Counted from the stretch's first letter, positions 31,466-40,057 are shown. The stretch: DNA of 64,000 bases from Lewinellaceae bacterium (GCA_020636005.1 JACJYR010000002.1:1-64000), one strand, 5' to 3'. Program-made: numbers and translations. Notes: generated by a model from the letters alone, not told the origin.

Positions 31466-31647
31466 ACGACATCTTTTTGCCTGCTCTACATTACAATTTT
31501 CGGCAGGTAATTCAAAGGCAAAAAGGTGTCGTGCGATGATTTTTAGAAAAACCTTTGAAAATAAATATCCATAACTTTCTAAAAATCATCCACAAGCGTA
31601 TTGTGTCAAAACACCTTTGAGACCGTTTTCTGGTGTGTTTTAACACA
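31466..31647. repeat. Three consecutive inverted repeats in a gene-free stretch
   Basis: Within the ~700-bp stretch 30998-31706, three stem pairs lie in a row: ACGACATCTTTTTGCCT (31466-31482) with 31516-31532 (one mismatch); GATGATTTTTAGAAA (31535-31549) with a perfect partner at 31576-31590; and TGTGTCAAAACAC (31602-31614) with 31633-31647. A 91-codon open frame at 31160-31432 has no convincing product. The array may be a structured RNA or a small non-autonomous mobile element. Confidence 0.55.
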
Positions 31648-31706
31648 GTTCGTCAACCAGTCCATCCCCGACAAAACCTGTCGTGCAGCGGTATAAAAAT
31701 ACTTCC

Positions 31707-32426
31707 CTACCCTTTCGCTGGCTGTGATGGCCGCACCTCTATCTTGCTTGGCAGGGTGCGTGGGTGCATTTTTAACAAATCCACGGTCATCTGGCCCAAG
31801 TCTTCGGGCTGTATTTTCCAGGCATCCCTGGCGTTGGGTTCATGGTCGTTGAAATGGGTAGCCACGGAGCCGGGCATGATGGTGCTCACTTTTACGCCCT
31901 TGTCCCGCAAGTCGAGCATGATGGCCTGGGTGAAGCCGACAAGGCCGAATTTACTGGCGTTGTAGGCAGAGGCCGTTGGGAAAAAGTTGGTGCCGGCCAG
32001 GCTGGCGATGGTGATGATGTAGCCCTGCGATTTAATGATGGCGTCCAGTGCCGCTTTTACACTGTAAAAAACACCCGTTAAGTTGGTGTCAATGGTTTCG
32101 TTCCACTGGTCGGGGGTCATGTCCAGCACGTTGGCAAAATGGCCCAGGCCTGCATTCGCAACGAGGACATCAATGCCCCCGAAAGTCTTCACCGTTTTTT
32201 CAACAGCTGCTTTTTGGGAATCCAAATCCCGCACATCGGAGGCTAAGCCGATGACTTTCCCGGTCCCAATTTTTGAAAGTTTAACCGCTGCTTCGTCTGC
32301 CGCTTGTTGGGTACGGCTGGTGATGGCCACGTTCATGCCTTCTTTCAGCAGGCTTTCGGCGATGCCGTAGCCGATGCCTTTGCTACCGCCCGTGATGAAG
32401 GCTGTTTTTCCTGGCAGTTTGTTCAT
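31707..32426 (-). CDS. SDR family oxidoreductase (FabG-like)
   Basis: A 239-residue classical short-chain dehydrogenase: TGGSKGIGYGIAE for NAD(P) binding near residues 11-18, the DVRD acidic turn, VANAGLG in place of the usual NNAG, active-site serine in IASLAG and YNASK. The start used is the ATG that directly precedes KLPGKTAFITGG; an upstream in-frame start would add 18 residues without resemblance to the family. The substrate is unknown; members act on 3-oxoacyl groups, sugars and many others. It is a single gene, transcribed toward the inverted-repeat array. Confidence 0.85.
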   Translation of the reverse strand: MNKLPGKTAFITGGSKGIGYGIAESLLKEGMNVAITSRTQQAADEAAVKLSKIGTGKVIGLASDVRDLDSQKAAVEKTVKTFGGIDVLVANAGLGHFANVLDMTPDQWNETIDTNLTGVFYSVKAALDAIIKSQGYIITIASLAGTNFFPTASAYNASKFGLVGFTQAIMLDLRDKGVKVSTIMPGSVATHFNDHEPNARDAWKIQPEDLGQMTVDLLKMHPRTLPSKIEVRPSQPAKG

Positions 32427-32633
32427 AATTGATTGTGTTTTAGATTGAGTGATGTAGATCTTAAGAAGATATAAGTTCAAATCTGGCCCGTCCTGAGGTA
32501 CTTTCGATGGAAAGCTTCCCAGGTGCTGGGCTCCGCAACTTTGACCGGGGAAGATGGGCTTTTGGATGGTGGTTGAACGGCGGTCGATGTCATGGCTTGG
32601 ATTTTTTACAAAAATACAAAAATAAACTGCTCG

Positions 32634-33659
32634 TTATTCCGCCCACACCTTGCACCCCTCCGTGCAGTTGGTGCAAATGTCAATCTGGTCACGCCCTTTG
32701 AGCAGGGAAGCACGGAAATGCTGGTAATATTCGCCCTGCCAGATTTCCCGGAAGGATATTTTCTTCAAATCGCCCAAACGGTGCGAGGCATCTTTGTCAA
32801 AACAACACGGTACCACCAGGCCGTCCCAGGTGATGACGCAGGCGTGCCAGAGTTTCCAGCAGTGGTTGAGGAGTTCGTTTTTCACCCGCCAGGTGCCGTC
32901 AGGTTTCTCTTCGTAACGGGCGTATTTCCCCTGTGTAGGGATGAGGTCGTTGCCATGTTCGTAGTCATAAACCTGGGCGGTTTTCAGCTTTACTTCGTCA
33001 ATGCCGATTTCTTCGGCCAGGCGGTAGATGTCTGGGATCTGGTGCTCATTGGGCCGCGTGACGAGGAACTGGAAAATGAGGTGCGGGGTCTTTGATTTCA
33101 GCTTTTTCTTCCATTTCACCACATTGCTCGCTCCTTGCAGTACGGTCTCCAACTTGCCTTCTTTCCGGTAGCTTTCGTAGGTCTGCTGCGTCGTGCCGTC
33201 CACGGAAATGATGAGGCGGTCGAGGCCGGATTCTATGGTCTTGCGGGCGTTTTCATCGTTCAAAAAATGGCCATTGGTGGAGGTGATGGTGTAAATACCT
33301 TTGTGGTGGGCGTATTTCACCATGTCCAAAAATTTCGGGTTGATGTAGGGTTCGCCCTGGAAGTAAAAAATGAGGTAGAGCAAGTCTTTGTGCAGTTCGT
33401 TGATGGTGCTTTTAAAAAAATCCTCTTTCAGGTTCCCCGTTGGCCGGGTGAAGGCACGGAGGCCACTGGGGCACTCGGGGCAGCGCAGGTTGCAGGCGGT
33501 GGTCGGTTCGATGGAGATGGTCATGGGCATGCCCCATTGGATGGGCTGGCGGGCGAGGCGGGTGAGGTGGTAGGAGGTGAAAATCTTCGCAAGGTTCAAC
33601 AACCGCCGGGGCGTGAGCTTGGTGAGAAAATTCAGGGCGTCGTGGCGGTAGATTTTCAT
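32634..33659 (-). CDS. Radical SAM/SPASM domain protein
   Basis: A 341-residue enzyme. The radical SAM cluster motif CNLRCPECP uses Cys56, Cys60 and Cys63, and is followed by FYFQGEPYINP and by STNGHFL typical of the barrel. The C-terminal third is a SPASM/twitch domain with cysteines in HACVITWDGLVVPCCFD and ICTNCTEGC, expected to bind one or two more iron-sulfur clusters. SPASM enzymes often modify peptides or cofactors, but no precursor peptide is visible nearby. Close relatives are widespread in Bacteroidota without assigned substrate. An A-family leader element and a heptamer tract precede the gene. Confidence 0.9.
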   Translation of the reverse strand: MKIYRHDALNFLTKLTPRRLLNLAKIFTSYHLTRLARQPIQWGMPMTISIEPTTACNLRCPECPSGLRAFTRPTGNLKEDFFKSTINELHKDLLYLIFYFQGEPYINPKFLDMVKYAHHKGIYTITSTNGHFLNDENARKTIESGLDRLIISVDGTTQQTYESYRKEGKLETVLQGASNVVKWKKKLKSKTPHLIFQFLVTRPNEHQIPDIYRLAEEIGIDEVKLKTAQVYDYEHGNDLIPTQGKYARYEEKPDGTWRVKNELLNHCWKLWHACVITWDGLVVPCCFDKDASHRLGDLKKISFREIWQGEYYQHFRASLLKGRDQIDICTNCTEGCKVWAE

Positions 33660-33670
33660 GTGGTAAAATT

Positions 33671-33771
33671 AGTCATTAATGTCATTGGTTATTGGGTCAT
33701 TAGGTCATTTGCAACTTCCGAGTATTTTTGCATCCGCATAAATTTTCAATGACTACAATGGCCAATGACTA
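33671..33771. repeat. Heptamer-type tandem tracts in inverted orientation
   Basis: Positions 33671-33710 repeat the word GTCATT every 7-9 bp, and 33747-33771 contain the complementary word AATGAC three times. The two tracts can fold on each other around a ~36-bp spacer. They lie directly between the radical SAM start codon and element A1. Confidence 0.65.
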
Positions 33772-33772
33772 A

Positions 33773-33879
33773 GGATCGAAGGAAAAATAATCCCGGTGTG
33801 AAATCAGAATTATTTTAAAAAACCTTCCAGTACCAGGGTTTCAACATCAAAATAGGGAGGTTATTATTTCATCGTTACT
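33773..33879 (-). repeat. Dispersed leader element A, copy 1
   Basis: Read on the reverse strand it runs from AGTAACGATG to TTCGATCC and contains the hairpin GAAACC...GGTTTTTT followed by a second AT-rich stem. It matches copy 2 (37855-37964) over nearly its whole length. The TTCGATCC end points to the radical SAM gene, 114 bp away. Confidence 0.8.
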
Positions 33880-33883
33880 AATG

Positions 33884-34018
33884 ATGGGAATGACGAGTTA
33901 AAATAATTGCCCCGTTTCCAGTTGTTTAAAAAACGAAATCATGGTGATTTTTAAAAATCACCATGATTTAACTCCTTGAAAATCAGCGAACTTTTAAATT
34001 AAACCCATTATTCGCATT
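33884..34018 (+). repeat. Dispersed element B, copy 1 (terminal inverted repeats, central palindrome)
   Basis: The right end carries CCCATTATTCGCATT and the left end a diverged complement. A perfect 34-bp palindrome (33936-33969; half-site AAATCATGGTGATTTTT) lies in the centre. The whole unit aligns with the reverse complement of 47074-47208. It ends 15 bp before the start of the next gene and abuts element A1. Confidence 0.8.
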
Positions 34019-34032
34019 AATGACCAATCAAC

Positions 34033-34518
34033 ATGATTTCAGAAAATACCATTGACAAAACCATAGCTCTGCTTGAAAAACAGCCGGATGGCTACGAGAA
34101 AGCTATGCGGGATTTTGCGGGGAAGCAGCCCGCCGTGCTTTCCTTTTTGATGACGGACAACGAGGGCGCACTCTCCGACGAAGAGCGTGATTTTGTGGTC
34201 TATATGGCTGTCGTCATTTGGAAATCCATATTGGCCGAGGGGCAGGATCCGCCCAAGGTTTCCGTGGAAGAACTGGCCGAAGCAGAAGAGGCCATTTGGG
34301 ACAAGCTGCAAAGCTCAAAGGCGAAATCCTTTCGGGAGAAGCTGGACGTGTTTTATGAAAATTGCCAGGAAGAAGACCTGTTGGCACTTGTGGAGGATGC
34401 GCTGACTATCGAAGACGAAGACATGGAAGACGACAATTTCCACCTCACCCTTGAAGGGCAGGAGCCGATGTTTGTGGCGCTGAAAACGGTTATTGACGTG
34501 CTGGCAGAGGATGTTTGA
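34033..34518 (+). CDS. Conserved-looking acidic protein of unknown function
   Basis: A 161-residue soluble, strongly acidic protein without signal peptide. The C-terminal half is helical and rich in Asp/Glu (ALTIEDEDMEDDNFHLTLEG). No family is recognised. The gene is flanked by repeat element B upstream and converges with the DUF2064 gene, whose stop lies only 9 bp from its own stop. Base composition and codon use look like those of neighbouring genes, which supports a real gene. Confidence 0.65.
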   Translation: MISENTIDKTIALLEKQPDGYEKAMRDFAGKQPAVLSFLMTDNEGALSDEERDFVVYMAVVIWKSILAEGQDPPKVSVEELAEAEEAIWDKLQSSKAKSFREKLDVFYENCQEEDLLALVEDALTIEDEDMEDDNFHLTLEGQEPMFVALKTVIDVLAEDV

Positions 34519-34527
34519 GATTGGAAA

Positions 34528-35121
34528 TTAGATTTCCCAGCCATGCTTTTCCCAATCATCCACATTGTCCACGTCTGACAGGGTTTTGACAGCCGACCAG
34601 CTTTTCCCCAAAGCTTCCATTTGTTGAATAGTTTCTTCAAAAACGGTCGGTACGCTCCATGTTATTTGCTCAAAAACGGTTGGATAAAAGGCTTTCATGC
34701 CAATCAGGTAGTACCCGCCATCCTCCGCCGGACCGATGACAAAGTCATTGTGGCTGAGTTTTTCAAACGCCTCTGCCAAAATCCCGGCGCTCAGGCCCGG
34801 TATGTCGCTCCCGACCAAAATGGCCTTTTCATACAGGGGCAATGTTTCTTCAAAGCACCTGGACATGCGATGGCCAATGTCGCCTGTAGTTTGGGCTTTT
34901 TTGTAAAACCTGTCGCTGGACCACTCGTCCGTTTCGTCCACAAAATCACTGTAGTACAGGTAGCGGTCGGCCTCTGTCTGCAAAGCCACTTCACAGGTAT
35001 GGCGCACCAGGGAAAGATAAATCCCCAATGCCTTTTCCCTGCCGAGGCTGGCAGCCAGGCGTGTTTTCACCTTGCCCAAAACGGGGTTCTTGATAGTAAT
35101 TAAGAGCGCTTGTTTTTTCAC
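34528..35121 (-). CDS. DUF2064 / TIGR04282-type glycosyltransferase-like protein
   Basis: A 197-residue nucleotide-sugar-transferase-like protein. It shows [13 protein letters not shown] near the N-terminus, VGSDIPGLS and [12 protein letters not shown], the last two being hallmarks of DUF2064 proteins, some of which are named for arsenosugar biosynthesis. It starts with GTG, and its GTGA overlaps the stop codon of the upstream GT2 gene by four bases, so translation is probably coupled. Genes for arsenic methylation are not present here, so the arsenosugar name should not be carried over. A role in glycolipid or glycan assembly with the GT2 partner is inferred. Confidence 0.85.
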   Translation of the reverse strand: MKKQALLITIKNPVLGKVKTRLAASLGREKALGIYLSLVRHTCEVALQTEADRYLYYSDFVDETDEWSSDRFYKKAQTTGDIGHRMSRCFEETLPLYEKAILVGSDIPGLSAGILAEAFEKLSHNDFVIGPAEDGGYYLIGMKAFYPTVFEQITWSVPTVFEETIQQMEALGKSWSAVKTLSDVDNVDDWEKHGWEI

Positions 35122-35828
35122 GCAAAAAGGTTGTATTTCAAGATGCAGTAGATAGCCCTGAAACCGTCCCGCCAGTTGATTTTCTTGCCCTCGGCATACG
35201 TCCTGCCGTAGTAGGAGATGCCCACTTCGTAGATGCGGATGTTGGGCACCCGTGCGATTTTGGCGGTCACCTCCGGCTCGAAGCCGAAGCGGTTTTCCCG
35301 CAGGTCGAGGCCCTGGATGATGTCCCTCCGGAAGAGTTTGTAGCAGGTTTCCATATCCGTCAGGTTGAGGTTGGTGAAGGCGTTGGAGAGGTGGGTGAGG
35401 AAACGGTTGCCGATGGAATGCCAGAAGAAAAGGATGCGGTGCGGGCTGCCCCCCATGAAACGGCTGCCATAGACCACATCGGCAAAACCTTCAAGGATGG
35501 GTTGCAGCATCAGGTTGTATTCCCGTGGATCGTACTCCAAATCAGCATCCTGTATGATGACAAAGTCGCCGGCGGCATGTTTGATACCTGTGTGCAGTGC
35601 GGCGCCTTTGCCTTTGTTTACCTCGTGTTTGAGGTATTGGATGGGGAGCGACCGGTTTTCAGCCTGGTATTTCAGGATAGCGTCTTCTGTGCCGTCTTTC
35701 GAGCAGTCGTTGATAATAATGACCTCTTTTTCAATGCCTTGCACCAGTTCAACAGCCTTTACTTTATCCAGTATCAAGTGGATGGTTCGTGCCTCGTTGT
35801 AGGCAGGTATGACGATGGTGAGTTTCAT
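35118..35828 (-). CDS. GT2 family glycosyltransferase (dolichyl-phosphate-mannose-synthase-like)
   Basis: A 236-residue GT-A fold enzyme with [34 protein letters not shown], the metal-binding QDADLEYDP, and [12 protein letters not shown] followed by [10 protein letters not shown]. This is the pattern of polyprenyl-phosphate glycosyltransferases that transfer a hexose from a nucleotide sugar to a lipid carrier at the membrane. ATG 35828 directly precedes [11 protein letters not shown]; the in-frame upstream start would add 19 residues encoded by a heptamer-like tract. No C-terminal membrane helices are present. It is translationally coupled to the DUF2064 gene. Confidence 0.9.
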   Translation of the reverse strand: MKLTIVIPAYNEARTIHLILDKVKAVELVQGIEKEVIIINDCSKDGTEDAILKYQAENRSLPIQYLKHEVNKGKGAALHTGIKHAAGDFVIIQDADLEYDPREYNLMLQPILEGFADVVYGSRFMGGSPHRILFFWHSIGNRFLTHLSNAFTNLNLTDMETCYKLFRRDIIQGLDLRENRFGFEPEVTAKIARVPNIRIYEVGISYYGRTYAEGKKINWRDGFRAIYCILKYNLFA

Positions 35829-35830
35829 TT

Positions 35831-36008
35831 TTCGGTGGACAGTGGACGGCTGGCGGTTCATGGTCAAGTGTAAAAAAGGATGCAAAGAAAATAAAAAAAT
35901 TATGGCCCGAAGCGCTGCCCAGTATCAACCGCCTGCCAATTATACTGTACGCTGATGGCTTTTGGCCTTTGGCAGTTGGCAAAAGCCAATGGCCAACTGC
36001 CAACAGCT
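35831..36008. repeat. Heptamer-type tracts upstream of the GT2 gene
   Basis: A first tract (35831-35866) repeats GGTGGAC/GGACGGC-like words. A second (35953-36008) can be cut into eight 7-mers ending in GGC, GGCA or GCCA, and folds back on itself: TTGGCAGTTGGC at 35969-35980 is perfectly complementary to 35992-36003. No gene is seen in the surrounding 440 bp (35829-36270). Confidence 0.65.
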
Positions 36009-36198
36009 AATAGCAAACCGACAAAACCATCCGTGTTTTAGTATAAATAGAAAGACTAAATTATACGACACCATTGTTGCTGTTTGAAATCGAAGATTCA
36101 CGTCAGTAAATTTTTGGTTTTCAACCATTTACAACAGTTGATAACAAGGTCAAACCATAGTTAAACGATGTCGAGCCCTTTCGAACCACGACTATAGC

Positions 36199-36272
36199 AA
36201 AGAGCGAATAATAACCTGTCAATTTTACTTTTGGCAACCTCCGGGAGGAAAGCGTTTTTTCCCTTCGAACCT
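36199..36272 (+). repeat. Possible degenerate copy of element A (copy 6)
   Basis: It resembles copy 5 (40196-40310) in GAATAATAACCTGTCAATTT and in the TTCGAACCT end. Unlike the others it points at the stop codon of the reverse gene rather than at a start codon, so it may be a decayed or displaced copy. Confidence 0.35.
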
Positions 36273-37695
36273 AAAGGGCGTCCACTTTTTCCAAGAGCCA
36301 CTTTTTAACAGCTACGGCCTGACATGCTTCGATTTGGGATTTTATTTTTCTAATTGCTTCTTTGTCATAAGGTGCCACAGCCGCCATCTTTTTTGTAAAC
36401 CTCACCGCATTCAGGTACTGCTTTTTATTTTCGTTGGACATGAATTTGTTGCGCCGGAGATAGATGTTGAAACTGTCGATGAGGGAATCCAACGCCTGCT
36501 CCTCCCCTAGTTCAAAATAGGTTCTCAAAAGCAGCAGTTTACTTCCCAGGGCGTAGGCAAGGGTTTGATATTCTACTTCCCGGAGCTGGCCAATCACTTT
36601 CTTGAATTCCCCTTTGTGAAAATACAGCTGCGCCAGGTTGTACTGCAGCGCATTCTCTTGATCGGCTTTGGGGAGGCGGGGGGTGAATTCCTGTATAAAA
36701 TTTTCGGCCCATGCAAATTCCCTGACATAGAAAGAAGTGGTAATAATATTTTTATAGTGGTGCGGGTCCAATTCTCCATTATCAAATATGATTTCCTGGC
36801 GGAGGGCAATGCGGTAGAGGGCAAAAAGTTCCTTGTAGTAGTCAATCCTTCCGTTGTTGATTTTGGTGTAGATGCAGAAGTTCATCAAATGGATAAACAG
36901 GGTCTGCAATTCCTTTTTCCTGAACATTTCCGCCTGTTTTTCCACCAGGGCTTTTAATTTGAAAAAATAGGCTTCCTGGTCAGGGTGCAGGGCCATCAGT
37001 GCCACCAAATAGTAGGCTTCCACAGAAGGTTCTTTGAGGTAGGGGCTGTTTTCAACCTGGGTTAAGAAATCAGGAAAAAGGTAGATATCGGCCGCAGCCG
37101 ATCTGATATTTTGATAGCCCAGCATATCGCAGTAGTGCTCGAGTTTTTTGGTGAGGTAGTAGCAATCGAGGTGGTAGTCGGCAGCTTCCATGTATTGGAA
37201 AGAGGCATCTTTTCCAGGGCTGAATTCCATGTGCTCGTGGTGCCTGCGCTGCAGCATGTACCTGAAATAATGGAAATCGGCGTCCTGGTGGCCGGATTTT
37301 TCCAGATCGGCTTCGGCCTGCTTTGCCACGCCGTTAAAATGTTTGTCGAGCCGGGTTTTTGCGAGGGCGTGAAGCAGGAAAATTTTGGGCGTCACGGGAT
37401 GTGCCCTGTATTGCTGGTAGCCGATGAAGTCGAGCGCCAATTGCAGCAGGTCGGAATGAAGGCGTCGGTAGCGCACATCGTCGAAAGGCAAGCTTGGAAA
37501 AAGCATTTTCCACAAACCCAACTTTGACCCCATTTTCTCCGTCTTCCCTGGAGGTGGGCCTTGTGTCAGCAATTCGTAGAGTGCGATCAGGTCTTTTTGC
37601 TCGTTGAAAAAGGGGGAAGAAAGATATTTGTGGAACCGCAGTTTATCTGTTGACGAGAATGTTTGCAGCAGTTCGTTCAGTTTGTTGCTAATCAT
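36271..37695 (-). CDS. Protein of unknown function with helical (TPR-like) repeats
   Basis: A 474-residue soluble protein without signal peptide or membrane span. It begins ISNKLNELLQTFSSTDKLRF, which suits a helical N-terminal domain, and the rest is a run of helix pairs such as ALQYNLAQLYFHKGEFKKVI and SKLLLLRTYFELGEEQALDS that resemble degenerate TPRs. I recognise no enzyme motif. Proteins of this overall style are common in Saprospira-like genomes without known role. It stands alone; the gene to its right is divergent across an A-type element. Confidence 0.7.
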   Translation of the reverse strand: MISNKLNELLQTFSSTDKLRFHKYLSSPFFNEQKDLIALYELLTQGPPPGKTEKMGSKLGLWKMLFPSLPFDDVRYRRLHSDLLQLALDFIGYQQYRAHPVTPKIFLLHALAKTRLDKHFNGVAKQAEADLEKSGHQDADFHYFRYMLQRRHHEHMEFSPGKDASFQYMEAADYHLDCYYLTKKLEHYCDMLGYQNIRSAAADIYLFPDFLTQVENSPYLKEPSVEAYYLVALMALHPDQEAYFFKLKALVEKQAEMFRKKELQTLFIHLMNFCIYTKINNGRIDYYKELFALYRIALRQEIIFDNGELDPHHYKNIITTSFYVREFAWAENFIQEFTPRLPKADQENALQYNLAQLYFHKGEFKKVIGQLREVEYQTLAYALGSKLLLLRTYFELGEEQALDSLIDSFNIYLRRNKFMSNENKKQYLNAVRFTKKMAAVAPYDKEAIRKIKSQIEACQAVAVKKWLLEKVDAL

Positions 37696-37835
37696 TTTCT
37701 GTAAAATAGCTGGCCTTTTAAATACCTAACATTCAGCATCTTATGAAAAGATAAACAGGTGGCTTTTACGGAACAAAATTAATCATTTGTGCTTGTCCGG
37801 GTGAGCTTTAAACCAGATTTTTGTAAATTGACCAG

Positions 37836-37964
37836 AAATGCGGATAACGGGTTAAGTAACGATGAAAAAATAACTTCACCATTTTGATTTTGAAAACCCC
37901 AGCAATGGAGGTTTTTTTTAAAAATAATCCCATGTGAAATCGGGATTATTTTTCCTTCGATCCT
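37836..37964 (+). repeat. Dispersed leader element A, copy 2, preceded by a B-type terminal repeat
   Basis: The word AATGCGGATAACGGGTT (37837-37853) matches the terminal repeat of element B. Element A follows at 37855-37964: AGTAACGATG, hairpin AAAACC...GGTTTT with a T run, then AATAATCCC paired with GGGATTATT, then TTCGATCCT. It ends 33 bp before the ATG at 37997. Confidence 0.8.
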
Positions 37965-37996
37965 TAAGCTACCTGACCGATTCAAAATTTGAGACT

Positions 37997-39835
37997 ATGC
38001 CGGCATTTTTACCAAAGTTGTTCATTCCTTTTTCCTTCAGTCTGATGTTGTTGTTTCACCAGGGGCAACTCGCCGCCCAGTGTTCCCTGACCGGCCAGGT
38101 CATCAATCTTTCCTATGCAGGCAACTGTGGCCTGGTCATCTTGGAGTACCAAAATTATACCCTGCTCGTCCCTTCGGACACCCTGTCCGGCCTGGCGGAA
38201 GGGATGGAAATCAGCTTTTCCTACGAGCCTTCCAACCAAACCTGCCCGTGTACAGCAGGTACCCACATTGACATCATTTGTTTGGAGGTCATATCTGCCC
38301 CGGCAGTAGCCTGCGAGGCGGGTTTCAATTATGCCGCCACCCCCGGTACCGATTTCAAATTACTGTTCCAGCCTTTTTCTTTGGACAATACCCTATCATA
38401 TTTCTGGGAATTCGGCGACGGGGGCACCAGCACCCTACCCTCCCCTTATCATACTTTTCAACAGGGCTTATATGAAGTTTGCCTTACAACCGAAGGGACG
38501 TCCTGCGCCCAAGCCACGACTTGCCAAACCATTGATTTACAGTCCTGTACGGCTTCCTTTGGCCACACCACGCCTGTAGATGGCACCGTTGTTTTTGAAA
38601 ACACCTCCACGGGCGACTTCACGCATTGGCAATGGGAACCTGGCGATGGTGCCATCTTCTACGACGAAGTCCTTGGCACTTATGACTATGGAGCGGCTGA
38701 TATTTACACAGCCTGCCTGACTGTGTGGAGCAACGATGGCTGCTTCTCGAAATATTGCAACCATGTGTTCTCCGGCACAGGCGATGTGTGCGAGTTTACC
38801 GACTGCGTCTTGCCGGGCGATACTGACGGCGACGGCAACGCCTGCGTCTATGACCTCCTTCCTTTGGGAGTTGGATACGGCGCAGAAGGCCCGGGAAGGC
38901 AGGAGGATTTAAGCACCAATATCAATTGGTCGCCTCAGTTTGCCACGGACTGGGGCATCGCCACTGTCAATGGTATTGACTATAAGCACCTCGACTGCAA
39001 TGGCGACGGGCAAATCAACGAGTTAGATGCGGACATTATCCAACTCAATTATCAGGAACCAGGCAACCCGGTCCTGGTGGAGACCCCCGGGGCGCCATAC
39101 TTTTGGCTGGATTTCGACTGGGACACCGTTGTCATCAACGACAATTCCCCACCCTTCATCGAGCTGGAGGCAGACCTGGTAGCCGGCCAGCCCCAGGTTT
39201 CCTTTGAAAACCTAAAGGGATTTGCCCTGCAGTTCGACTACCCAGCAGAAATGGTGGCCGATGACGGCGTGGAGGCCGATTACAATGACAATTCATTTTT
39301 TGGTAGTTCCAATAACATCATGTGGTTTGGGAAAAACCGTTTCCAGGCAGGCAGGTACGATCTCGGCCTAACCCGGAAAATGGGCAGTTCGGGTGGTTTC
39401 GGAGACGTGGCCAAATTAAAATTCATTGTGATTGCGGACGTGATCGGGCGTACTGAGTCCGCTATCCCGTTCACAGTCTCCATTGAGGGAGCTATTGCCC
39501 TGAACCCGGAAGGTGAACTGATGGCACTCGGTGCCTCATCCGGCAGTGCCACGGTTGTTATTTTAAATAAGATGACAACCGGCACCAGCGAAAAATGGCT
39601 GGAAGACAAGGTAGCGGTGTTTCCAAACCCGGCCAGCGCCAACTTATACGTCAACTTGCAGGATGTGCAAGGCCAACTTCTCCAGGTATTCAATCCAATG
39701 GGGCAAATAGTGCATGAGCAACGCATCCAAGCTGCCCACTCAACAGTCGGGACGTCGCATTGGGGAAAAGGGGTTTTTTGCATTAAAATACAAACGGATG
39801 CAGGTTTGGTAAACAAAAAAGTGGTGATCGAGTAA
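37997..39835 (+). CDS. Secreted PKD/dockerin-like protein with T9SS sorting domain
   Basis: A 612-residue protein with a signal peptide ending near LAAQ, a short N-terminal domain, two PKD-type domains (LSYFWEFGDGGTSTLPSPYH and WQWEPGDGAIFYD), a calcium-binding dockerin-like pair (GDTDGDGNACVYDLLPLGVG and DCNGDGQINELDADIIQLNY), a ~170-residue beta domain and a C-terminal T9SS type A domain (VFPNPASANLYVNLQ to KVVIE). It should be exported through the type IX system and attached to the surface or released. No catalytic motif is visible. ATG 37997 begins the signal peptide; an upstream in-frame start would run into the A element. Confidence 0.85.
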   Translation: MPAFLPKLFIPFSFSLMLLFHQGQLAAQCSLTGQVINLSYAGNCGLVILEYQNYTLLVPSDTLSGLAEGMEISFSYEPSNQTCPCTAGTHIDIICLEVISAPAVACEAGFNYAATPGTDFKLLFQPFSLDNTLSYFWEFGDGGTSTLPSPYHTFQQGLYEVCLTTEGTSCAQATTCQTIDLQSCTASFGHTTPVDGTVVFENTSTGDFTHWQWEPGDGAIFYDEVLGTYDYGAADIYTACLTVWSNDGCFSKYCNHVFSGTGDVCEFTDCVLPGDTDGDGNACVYDLLPLGVGYGAEGPGRQEDLSTNINWSPQFATDWGIATVNGIDYKHLDCNGDGQINELDADIIQLNYQEPGNPVLVETPGAPYFWLDFDWDTVVINDNSPPFIELEADLVAGQPQVSFENLKGFALQFDYPAEMVADDGVEADYNDNSFFGSSNNIMWFGKNRFQAGRYDLGLTRKMGSSGGFGDVAKLKFIVIADVIGRTESAIPFTVSIEGAIALNPEGELMALGASSGSATVVILNKMTTGTSEKWLEDKVAVFPNPASANLYVNLQDVQGQLLQVFNPMGQIVHEQRIQAAHSTVGTSHWGKGVFCIKIQTDAGLVNKKVVIE

Positions 39836-39857
39836 ACCCCTGTCCATACAAAGGATA

Positions 39858-39886
39858 AAGCCTGGTGTACACGAGCCACCGGGCTT
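39858..39886 (+). terminator. Probable intrinsic terminator of the PKD/T9SS gene
   Basis: AAGCCTGGTG (39858-39867) pairs with CACCGGGCTT (39877-39886) with one T-G pair, followed by TTCC. It lies 22 bp after the stop codon. Confidence 0.7.
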
Positions 39887-39994
39887 TTCCATTTTCAGGG
39901 AACTATATCGAAATAAAAAGATTTATCTAACTTGGCCTCGCCCAAAAGGAACAAAATATTAATCATTGAGTCGTGAAGGATAAGTCGTTTTAGG

Positions 39995-40057
39995 GATTGT
40001 TTGAGATTGTTTGAGATTGTTTGAGTTGTTTGAGTTGTTTGAATTCGTTTGAGATTG
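39995..40057. repeat. Tandem repeat of GATTGTTTGA-type decamers
   Basis: Three exact decamers are followed by shortened variants (GTTGTTTGA) and a final GAGATTG. It lies in the ~480-bp gap before RbfA, which otherwise holds only element A copy 5. Confidence 0.8.

Noticed and set aside
33671..33771. CRISPR-like repeat tract
   Set aside because: The period is 7-9 bp with no spacers of constant length and no cas genes in the window.
34528..35121. Arsenosugar biosynthesis gene
   Set aside because: The label comes from family naming only; no arsenic methyltransferase or ArsS-type radical SAM gene is present. The radical SAM protein here has a SPASM domain.
37855..37964. Tiny open frame ATG-AAA-AAA-TAA in element A as a leader peptide
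   Set aside because: It occurs in copies 2 and 3 and in altered form in copy 1, but not in copies 4 and 5; three codons in AT-rich DNA are weak evidence.
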